Shown: positions 7,294 through 11,868 of the stretch, piece after piece
How the letters are laid out: each line of letters starts with the position of its first letter
Position numbering within the stretch: the first letter of the stretch is position 1
DNA from: an uncultured Curtobacterium sp.
GTDB lineage: Bacteria > Actinomycetota > Actinomycetes > Actinomycetales > Microbacteriaceae
NCBI GenBank assembly: GCA_913774725.1
Contig: CAJYIG010000153.1
Coordinates: forward strand, 1 to 11,868
Direction: 5' to 3'
DNA: 11,868 nt
Translations under genes and position numbers: made by a program
Notes under the pieces: model-generated
What the model was told of the DNA's origin: nothing
The model's database searches: none
Seen by the model: the letters and a program-made list of their open reading frames with translations, nothing else

Positions 7294-7327
7294 GTGCAGG
7301 AAGAACCGGCACCCAACGAGCGGTTCG
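7260..7327 (+). terminator. Nested inverted repeats between xylB and the esterase gene
   Basis: The outer arms CGAACCGCTCGT (7260-7271) and ACGAGCGGTTCG (7316-7327) are a perfect 12-bp pair enclosing 44 bases. Inside, GGGTGC (7292-7297) pairs with GCACCC (7309-7314) around 11 bases. The structure starts 3 bases after the xylB stop, where a terminator would sit, but there is no T-run. It may be an end-of-operon hairpin, an attenuator or an operator for the esterase gene. Confidence 0.4.
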
Positions 7328-7375
7328 ACAGCCCACGCGCGGAACAGCCCACGTCTCCCATCCCGGAAGGACCCC

Positions 7376-8365
7376 ATGCCGCTCACCGACCTGCCCCTCG
7401 ACCAGCTCCGCGCGTACCGCCCGACGGTCCGGCAGCCCGACGACCTCGACGCGTTCTGGGCGGACACGATCGCCGAGGCTCGGGCGGCCGGCGCCGAGAC
7501 CGAGCCCGTGCTCGCCCCCGCCACCACGCCGGTCACCGCGCTCGACGTGCAGGACCTGACGTTCCCGGGCTTCGCCGGCGACCCGGTCCGTGCCTGGGTC
7601 TCGCGTCCGGTCGGCGCGACGGGTGACCTGCCCGCCGTCGTCGAGTTCATCGGGTACGGCGGCGGCCGGGGCCTGCCGGGCGAGCGGGTGTCGTGGGCCC
7701 TCGCCGGGTACGTGCACGTCGTGATGGACACCCGCGGGCAGGGCAGCGGCTGGGGTTCCGGCGGCGACACCCCGGACCCGCACGGCTCCGGCCCGAACGG
7801 CGGCGGGTGGATGGCGAGCGGCGTCGCCTCGCCCGCCGAGCACTACTACCGCCGCGTCTACACGGACGCCGTCCGGCTCGTCGACGCGGTCCGAGCGCTG
7901 CCCGGCGTCGACCGGGACCGCATCGCGCTGACCGGCGGCAGCCAGGGCGGGGGCATCGCGATCGCCGCTGCCGCCCTGGTCGAGGCGCACACCGCACCGC
8001 TCGTCGCCGTGATGCCCGACGTGGCGTTCCTGTCCGACTGGGAGCACGGCACCGACGTCGCCGTGGGCGGCCCCTACCGCGAGCTCGCCCAGTACCTGGC
8101 CGTGCACCGGGACGCGGTCGACACCGTGTGGGACACCACGGCCTACTTCGACGGCGTGAACCTGGCCGAGCGGATCACGGCCCCCGCGCTGTTCTCCGTC
8201 GCGCTCATGGACGACGTGGTGCCCCCGCGCACGACCTTCGCGGCGTACAACGCGCTCGCCTCGGCGGACAAGCACATCGAGGTCTACCCGTACAACGGCC
8301 ACGAGGGCGGCGGCCACCGGCACTGGGAACGGCAGGCGGCGTTCCTGGCCGAGCGGCTGATCTAG
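7376..8365 (+). CDS. Acetylxylan esterase / cephalosporin-C deacetylase-type hydrolase (CE7)
   Basis: The protein has 329 residues, the typical CE7 length, with an alpha/beta-hydrolase fold. It starts with the family N-terminus MPLTDLPLDQLRAYRP and carries the CE7 signature RGQG (120-123), the nucleophile elbow GGSQGG (187-192, Ser189), Asp279 in ALMDDVVPP and His309 in NGHEGGG, completing the triad. Family members remove acetyl groups from short xylo-oligosaccharides and other small acetyl esters, usually inside the cell as hexamers. No signal peptide is visible, so it should act on imported acetylated xylo-oligosaccharides. The ATG at 7376 follows GGAAGGA (7365-7371). It lies 118 bp behind xylB on the same strand, with repeats in the gap, so it may have its own promoter while serving the same pathway. 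Confidence 0.92.
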   Translation: MPLTDLPLDQLRAYRPTVRQPDDLDAFWADTIAEARAAGAETEPVLAPATTPVTALDVQDLTFPGFAGDPVRAWVSRPVGATGDLPAVVEFIGYGGGRGLPGERVSWALAGYVHVVMDTRGQGSGWGSGGDTPDPHGSGPNGGGWMASGVASPAEHYYRRVYTDAVRLVDAVRALPGVDRDRIALTGGSQGGGIAIAAAALVEAHTAPLVAVMPDVAFLSDWEHGTDVAVGGPYRELAQYLAVHRDAVDTVWDTTAYFDGVNLAERITAPALFSVALMDDVVPPRTTFAAYNALASADKHIEVYPYNGHEGGGHRHWERQAAFLAERLI

Positions 8366-8376
8366 GGGCTTACCTT

Positions 8377-8417
8377 GTTAACTTTATCAAGCCACAGATG
8401 GTCTTGATAAAGTTAAC
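8377..8417. repeat. AT-rich perfect 15-bp inverted repeat upstream of the AAA ATPase gene (candidate operator)
   Basis: Arms GTTAACTTTATCAAG (8377-8391) and CTTGATAAAGTTAAC (8403-8417) are exact reverse complements around 11 bases, with CCA/TGG (8392-8394/8399-8401) extending the pairing. Composition is strikingly AT-rich in a window that is otherwise strongly GC-rich. It fills most of the 54-bp gap after the esterase and ends 2 bases before the ATPase ATG, so the right arm overlaps the core promoter. Protein binding there would block transcription. It is more likely an operator than a terminator: the stem is weak and no T-run follows. Confidence 0.75.
8408..8413 (+). promoter_or_regulatory. 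-10 box of a probable leaderless promoter for the AAA ATPase gene
   Basis: TAAAGT matches the actinobacterial TAnnnT -10 pattern and ends 6 bases before the A of the ATG at 8420, the spacing typical of leaderless transcripts. No purine-rich SD site precedes the ATG. An in-frame TAA at 8414-8416 rules out an earlier start. The box lies inside the right arm of the inverted repeat. Confidence 0.5.
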
Positions 8418-8419
8418 GT

Positions 8420-9652
8420 ATGCGCTCCCCGGTCACGAACCCGTTCCAGCCCGGTTCCGACATCGTCCCCGATGTGTGGGCCGGACGGGTCGAGCAGCTC
8501 TCCGACTGGCGTGACGTCGTCCGTCCACGTCGGCACGTCGGCCTCTACGAGACCGGGCGGACGATCCTCGGCGAGCCGGGGACGGGCAAGTCCAGTCTCG
8601 TTCGTCGGATCGCCCGTCACGCCATCGATGCCGGTGACTGGGTCACACCGCAGCTCCGGATGCCCGCGGGAGCCGATCCGCTCCGCATCGTCGCTGCGGC
8701 GCTCCTCCGTCTCGCGGACTCCGCCGGACTCCGGTCCTCGGCGCGGCAAGGCCTGCTCGACCTCTTCGCGCGGGTCGAGCAGCTCGCCGTCTCGGGGTTC
8801 TCGGTCACCGTCCGCCAGGGTCAGGGCCCGGAGGCGTTCACCAGTCTCTTCGAGCTGCTCGTCGAGATCGGGCAGGCAGCGATCGAGCAGGACAAGGTCG
8901 TCCTCGTCCACATCGACGAGGTGCAGAACATCTCGGACGAGGCGGCCCTCTCGCAGCTGCTCATCGCGCTCGGCGACGCCCTCGCCCACCAGGTCGACGT
9001 CGTCGCGCCCGGTGGGGTGGTGATCGAACGCTTCCTCCCGATCGCGGTCTACCTGACCGGGCTGCCCGACTTCGAGGACATGGCCGGGGCGCGGAAGGGC
9101 GCCACCTTCGCCAGGCGCTTCCGCACCGTCACCCTCACCTCCATCGACGAGCCCGACCTCGCCCAGGCGCTCCAGCCGTTCGTGATCGACGGGTGGACGA
9201 CACCGGCCGCAGACGGGTCGACCGAGCTCGTCCACATGACACCGGACGCGGTCCGCGCCCTCATCGCGCTGTGCTGCGGTGAACCGTTCCTCTTCCAGCT
9301 CGCGGGCCAGCGGGCGTGGAACGCAAGCACCTCCCCGGTGATCACGGACGACGACGTCCGGAGCGGCTGGCAGGGTGCAGAGGGCGAGGCCTCCGCTCAC
9401 GTCGAGCGCATCCTCAACCGGTTGCCGTCGCGGGAGCGGGAGTTCGTGGAGGCGATGGCCGCACTCGATCCCTCGGAACGGACACTGACCACCATCGCCG
9501 AACGGATGGGCCTGCCGTCGGCCGCGAACGTCGGCCCGTTCTCGCAGCGGTTGGACACGGTGCGGGGCATCATCATCCGCGGCAAGCCCTACTCGTTCCG
9601 CAACCGTGCCGTCGAGGCCTACCTGTCCACGGACTGGCCGCACGTGCGCTGA
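8420..9652 (+). CDS. AAA-family ATPase with probable C-terminal winged helix, function unknown
   Basis: The protein has 410 residues. It opens with NPFQPGSDIVPDVWAGR (7-23), a lead-in seen in actinobacterial AAA_16/ORC-like ATPases of the form 'NPFxPxxGxxPxxxAGR'. Walker A is GEPGTGKSS (51-59), Walker B is VVLVHIDE (160-167, Asp166/Glu167), a sensor-1-like segment is YLTGLP (211-216), and ARRFRT (231-236) may hold arginine-finger or sensor residues. The C-terminal 75 residues (about 335-405: LPSREREFVEAMA, TLTTIAERMG, VRGIIIRGKPYSFRN) resemble a winged helix. No nuclease, TIR, transmembrane or protease domain is visible. The plan suggests a DNA-binding or switch-type P-loop ATPase. It stands alone, unrelated to the sugar genes. 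The ATG at 8420 is fixed by a stop two codons upstream. The adjoining palindrome suggests autoregulation or a DNA target. Confidence 0.8.
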   Translation: MRSPVTNPFQPGSDIVPDVWAGRVEQLSDWRDVVRPRRHVGLYETGRTILGEPGTGKSSLVRRIARHAIDAGDWVTPQLRMPAGADPLRIVAAALLRLADSAGLRSSARQGLLDLFARVEQLAVSGFSVTVRQGQGPEAFTSLFELLVEIGQAAIEQDKVVLVHIDEVQNISDEAALSQLLIALGDALAHQVDVVAPGGVVIERFLPIAVYLTGLPDFEDMAGARKGATFARRFRTVTLTSIDEPDLAQALQPFVIDGWTTPAADGSTELVHMTPDAVRALIALCCGEPFLFQLAGQRAWNASTSPVITDDDVRSGWQGAEGEASAHVERILNRLPSREREFVEAMAALDPSERTLTTIAERMGLPSAANVGPFSQRLDTVRGIIIRGKPYSFRNRAVEAYLSTDWPHVR

Positions 9653-9729
9653 TCCGCGACGGCCGCCGGAACGCCGCGACGCGCACTGCACCACGGATTC
9701 CCGGCGGTGAGGCGCAGACTGGCTCTCGC

Positions 9730-10743
9730 ATGCGTACCGATCCCCGAACACCCACCGCTACTGCGACCGCGCAGCACGGCGCCGTCGTCGACGACGCGGT
9801 CGAGCTGTTCGAGGGCGTCTACAGCAGTCACGACATCAACGTCGGGCAACCGGTGTCCGACGGGTTCTCCTACCGCTACCGCGCGGTCGGCGACGACCGG
9901 GTCACCATCGCGACGTCGGCGGTCGCCGCGCACCGGTGGGGCACGATCAACCCCGGACGGCAGTACACCCTGGCCTGGGCCACCGGACCGGGCATGGTGC
10001 TCGACGCCGACCGCCGCGACCCGATCACGATGCACCCGAACGTCCCCGTCACGTACCCGGTGGGGCGCCCCTTCGTGTTCGACGCCGCGCCGGCGGTCCA
10101 GCACGTGGTCCGCTTCGACGCCGACTTCCTCGAGTCGGTCTCGGGCGCGCTCCGCGGTGACCTCCCCGGCCCGCTCGACCTCCGGACGACCGCCGACCAG
10201 GCCGCCCTGCCCGCGCTGCGCCGCACGATCGCCGGTGCCGCGGCGACGCTGTGGGACCCGTCCGCCCTGCCGTCCGTCCGGGACACGCAGCACCGGAGGA
10301 TCGCCGAGGCCGTCCTCGCGGCCTTCGACCAGACCCCGCCGTCGGGCGTCGCGGCGGCCGGGCACGGAGCGGTCCGGGCCGCCCAGGAGTGGATCGCCGC
10401 GAACGCCCACCGCCCGCTGACGACCGCCGACGTCTGCCGCGTGACCGGTCTCAGTGCCAGGGGCCTGCAGGCGGCCTTCCACCGGGCGGGTGCGACGAGC
10501 CCGATGCAGTTCCTGCGCGACGTCCGCCTGCACCGCATCCGCACCGCGCTCGAGGCCGCGGACCCGACGTCCACCACGGTCGCCGAGGTCGCGAGAGCGT
10601 GGGGTTTCGCCCACCTCGGCCGGTTCGCGGGCACCTACGCCGGCGTCTTCGGCGAGCGCCCCTCGACCACCCTGCAGCGACGCGTGACGCGGCCGACGGG
10701 TCAGTCCCCGAGCAGCGCTCCGACGGCGTCCACCACGACCTGA
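9730..10743 (+). CDS. AraC-family transcriptional regulator
   Basis: The protein has 337 residues. The N-terminal half (about 20-150) is a sensor domain of the cupin-like AraC-binding kind, with TINPGRQYTLAWATGPG (72-88). The C-terminal AraC/XylS DNA-binding domain spans about 215-318: first helix-turn-helix TTADVCRVTGLSARGLQAAF (231-250), second VAEVARAWGFAHLGRFAGTY (284-303), then the family tail FGERPSTTLQRR. The effector and targets are unknown; nothing ties it directly to the xylose genes. The ATG at 9730 was chosen because it removes residues that would be shared with the ATPase gene, although the frame stays open upstream. No close SD site is seen, so the start is moderately certain. 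Its last 43 bases overlap the tail of the convergent TetR gene, and the low-complexity C-terminus (SPSSAPTASTTT) lies in that overlap. Confidence 0.88.
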   Translation: MRTDPRTPTATATAQHGAVVDDAVELFEGVYSSHDINVGQPVSDGFSYRYRAVGDDRVTIATSAVAAHRWGTINPGRQYTLAWATGPGMVLDADRRDPITMHPNVPVTYPVGRPFVFDAAPAVQHVVRFDADFLESVSGALRGDLPGPLDLRTTADQAALPALRRTIAGAAATLWDPSALPSVRDTQHRRIAEAVLAAFDQTPPSGVAAAGHGAVRAAQEWIAANAHRPLTTADVCRVTGLSARGLQAAFHRAGATSPMQFLRDVRLHRIRTALEAADPTSTTVAEVARAWGFAHLGRFAGTYAGVFGERPSTTLQRRVTRPTGQSPSSAPTASTTT

Positions 10744-11273
10744 CGGCGACGCTGCGGCACCACCGCGGCGACCGAGGAGGCGGCCTCCGGCGGGAGCGTC
10801 GGCCAGACCCGGGCGAGCTGGACGACGAGTCCGTACAGCACCGCGGGACGGAAGCGTCGCGGGAGCACCCCGGCGCGCTGGGCCCGCTCGATCTCGGCGA
10901 CCGCGTCGGCGTACTGCTCGGCGAGCGCCTCGACCGGCACGTCCGGCCGCTCGAGTCGGTGCCAGGTCGCGAGACGTTCCACCCACGGACGCTCGACGAG
11001 GACGTCGTGCAGGCGCCCGGCCCACGCGGCGAGGTCGGCGGTGTCGAGCGGCGCAGCGTCGTGCACCGCCGTCAGCTCGCTCGTCAGCAGTGCGTCGAAG
11101 AGCCCGTCCTTCCCGCCGAAGTAGTGGAAGACCTGCGCCTTGTTGCTGCCGACCTCGGCCGCGAGGCGCTCGACCCGCGCCCCGGCCAGCCCGTGGGCGG
11201 CGAACTCGTCGCGTGCGGCGGCGAGCAGGGTCGCGCGCATCGCGTCGGCAGCGGGGGGCGTGAAGCGGGCCAT
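10701..11273 (-). CDS. TetR-family transcriptional regulator
   Basis: The predicted protein has 190 residues, usual for TetR. The N-terminal helix-turn-helix is clear: MRATLLAAARDEFAAHGLAG (12-31), ARVERLAAEVGSNKAQVFHYFGGKDGLFDALL (32-63), with the family signature 'VFHYFGGKDGLF'. The rest is an all-helical ligand and dimerisation domain that cannot be assigned a ligand. The ATG at 11273 is preferred; an in-frame GTG at 11282 is possible. Neither has an SD site. A minus-strand TACCGT (11286-11281) lies 7 bases before the ATG, consistent with a leaderless transcript. The gene converges on, and overlaps by 43 bp, the AraC-type gene. The palindrome CGGTACCG at 11282-11289 could be an autoregulatory site. 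Confidence 0.9.
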   Translation of the reverse strand: MARFTPPAADAMRATLLAAARDEFAAHGLAGARVERLAAEVGSNKAQVFHYFGGKDGLFDALLTSELTAVHDAAPLDTADLAAWAGRLHDVLVERPWVERLATWHRLERPDVPVEALAEQYADAVAEIERAQRAGVLPRRFRPAVLYGLVVQLARVWPTLPPEAASSVAAVVPQRRRQVVVDAVGALLGD

Positions 11274-11280
11274 GCCGGAC

Positions 11281-11289
11281 ACGGTACCG
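11281..11289 (-). promoter_or_regulatory. -10 box and small palindrome upstream of the TetR gene
   Basis: On the minus strand GGTACCGT contains a TAnnnT-type -10 box (TACCGT, 11286-11281) located 7 bases before the ATG at 11273, as in leaderless promoters. It overlaps the 8-bp palindrome CGGTACCG (11282-11289), so TetR binding could shut off its own gene. No convincing -35 box is seen. The same GGTACCGT occurs upstream of the small acidic gene. Confidence 0.35.
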
Positions 11290-11334
11290 ACCCACGGTGC
11301 GGTCCCGACGACGACTCGGCGATCCGGGACGGAC

Positions 11335-11368
11335 GGGAGGCCCGTGGCGGCGTCGCCACGGGCCTCCC
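11335..11368 (-). terminator. Strong 15-bp stem-loop, terminator of the small acidic gene
   Basis: Arms 11335-11349 (GGGAGGCCCGTGGCG) and 11354-11368 (CGCCACGGGCCTCCC) pair perfectly around a 4-base loop. The hairpin begins 22 bases after the stop of the 57-codon gene in its direction of transcription, and before the TetR promoter. No T-run follows on the minus strand, as is common in very GC-rich actinobacteria. It should insulate the two minus-strand genes. Confidence 0.75.
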
Positions 11369-11390
11369 CTCCGCCTCGTGCTCGGGTCGG

Positions 11391-11564
11391 CTACTCCGCC
11401 GTCTCGTCGTCCTCTTCGGGGTTGAAGTGCGAGTCGTCCCCGGCGAAGCCGGCGGCGACGCCCTCGGGGTGCGCGGGGATGGTGCCGTCCTCGCCGAGGC
11501 CGTCGGGCTTCTCGGTGCCCTCGGGGTCGTTGGTGGTGTCGCGCGGGTCGTGTGCGTCGGACAT
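11391..11564 (-). CDS. Small acidic, probably disordered hypothetical protein
   Basis: The protein has 57 residues, beginning MSDAHDPRDTTNDPEGTEKP and ending NPEEDDETAE. Asp and Glu make up roughly a third of the residues, there is almost no hydrophobic core, and cysteine and membrane segments are absent, so an intrinsically disordered cytoplasmic protein is likely. No function is recognised. The gene is credible for three reasons: the ATG at 11564 has a clear AAGGAG site 8 bases upstream, a strong hairpin follows the stop, and the next gene is transcribed divergently from a proper promoter gap. The frame remains open to 11753, but that extension would overlap the divergent gene and its promoter. 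Confidence 0.75.
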   Translation of the reverse strand: MSDAHDPRDTTNDPEGTEKPDGLGEDGTIPAHPEGVAAGFAGDDSHFNPEEDDETAE

Positions 11565-11594
11565 GGCGTGCTCCTTCACGGTGTGAGGAGGGCC

Positions 11595-11600
11595 ACGGTA
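11595..11600 (-). promoter_or_regulatory. Possible -10 box of the small acidic gene
   Basis: The minus-strand TACCGT (11600-11595) matches TAnnnT and lies about 30 bases before the ATG at 11564, leaving room for the AAGGAG site. It sits in the same GGTACCGT block found before the TetR gene. No clear -35 box is visible. Confidence 0.3.
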
Positions 11601-11668
11601 CCCACGCTCCCCCGGGGTTCCCGGGACGGTGTCGGATCCCGGACCTCCCGGTGCGGTCACCGGCCGTG

Positions 11669-11674
11669 TAGCCT
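11669..11674 (+). promoter_or_regulatory. Possible -10 box of the partial gene at the right edge
   Basis: TAGCCT fits the TAnnnT pattern and lies 28 bases before the ATG at 11703, with the AGGAGG ribosome site between them. No good -35 box is seen at the expected distance. Confidence 0.3.
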
Positions 11675-11702
11675 CACGACCACCGAGACCAGGAGGGGTG
11701 TC

Positions 11703-11868
11703 ATGGGGGAACAGGACCGCGACCGACCGTGGGGCGACGACGCGTTCGAGCACCCGCGGAAGCGGGGCTGGTTCGCGACGGCCGTGCGCATCGTGACGCG
11801 CTCCGTCACCGCCGTGGGTGCAGCGCGGAACGGCGGGCAGGCACCGCGGCAGCTGCCGCTCGACCCGC
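11703..11868 (+). CDS. Hypothetical protein, N-terminal fragment
   Basis: Fifty-five codons are visible before the window ends. The ATG at 11703 has an excellent AGGAGG site 7 bases upstream and a plausible -10 box further up, so this is a genuine start. The peptide opens with an acidic, tryptophan-containing stretch (MGEQDRDRPWGDDAFEHP), then a basic turn (RKRGWFATAVRIVTRSVTAV) that could be an amphipathic helix or the edge of a membrane-proximal segment. No family is recognised and the rest lies outside. It is divergent from the small acidic gene. Confidence 0.6.
   Translation, partial: MGEQDRDRPWGDDAFEHPRKRGWFATAVRIVTRSVTAVGAARNGGQAPRQLPLDP

Noticed and set aside
5344..7770. Long minus-strand open frame (808 codons) opposite xylB and the esterase gene.
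   Set aside because: Composition is rich in Arg, Gly, Val, Glu and Asp in a pattern typical of antisense shadows, with no recognisable domain, and it lies opposite two well-supported genes.
8420..9652. AAA ATPase as part of a named phage-defence system.
   Set aside because: No nuclease, reverse transcriptase, TIR, protease or membrane effector is present in the protein or its neighbours, so a defence label is not supported.
9663..9707. CCGCCGG/CCGGCGG inverted pair between the ATPase and AraC genes as a terminator.
   Set aside because: The arms are 7 bp with a loop over 30 bases and no T-run; such pairs arise by chance in DNA this GC-rich.
11565..11753. Upstream extension of the small acidic gene to 120 codons.
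   Set aside because: It would overlap the ribosome site and start of the divergent gene at 11703, and the internal ATG at 11564 has a strong SD.

Overview
The window is very GC-rich, with strong third-position G/C bias, coding on nearly every base, purine-rich Shine-Dalgarno (SD) sites and GTG/TTG starts in overlapping gene pairs. This points to a high-GC actinobacterium. The style fits Microbacteriaceae such as Curtobacterium, but that is inferred from protein style, not from a marker gene. No tRNA, rRNA, CRISPR array, transposase or integrase was seen, and no gap between genes exceeds 300 bases.

Layout. Positions 1-4368 hold a minus-strand sugar cluster. In transcription order it is a Gfo/Idh/MocA oxidoreductase (3175-4368), a ThuA-domain protein (2477-3175), a second Gfo/Idh/MocA oxidoreductase (1380-2480), a TIM-barrel sugar isomerase/epimerase-like protein (194-1270), and the first 22 codons of a probable ROK-family repressor that runs off the left edge (1-67). 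The first three genes have overlapping stop and start codons. Diverging from this cluster are xylA (4466-5659) and xylB (5656-7257), then a CE7 acetylxylan esterase/deacetylase (7376-8365). The 97-bp divergent gap carries a good promoter for xylA and a 19-bp inverted repeat that overlaps its -10 box and also covers the -35 region of the opposing promoter. The plus-strand arm should take (acetylated) xylose or xylo-oligosaccharides to xylulose 5-phosphate. The minus arm resembles oxidative 3-keto sugar/glycoside modules, so the region may combine classical xylose isomerisation with oxidative processing of xylosides.

From 8366 on the content is accessory or regulatory. It comprises a solitary AAA ATPase with a probable C-terminal winged helix (8420-9652), preceded by an AT-rich perfect inverted repeat and probably translated leaderless; an AraC-type regulator (9730-10743); a convergent, tail-overlapping TetR regulator (10701-11273); a 57-residue acidic protein (11391-11564, minus) with a clear terminator hairpin; and a partial unknown gene leaving the right edge (11703-11868).

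The most unusual points are: (1) XylB is about 50 residues longer than usual, and both surplus segments lie on hairpin-forming DNA, including an 18-bp perfect inverted repeat read in frame; (2) the AAA ATPase with its palindromic leaderless promoter; (3) the two-dehydrogenase/ThuA/TIM-barrel module facing xylAB; (4) several palindromes and exact-period repeats between genes.
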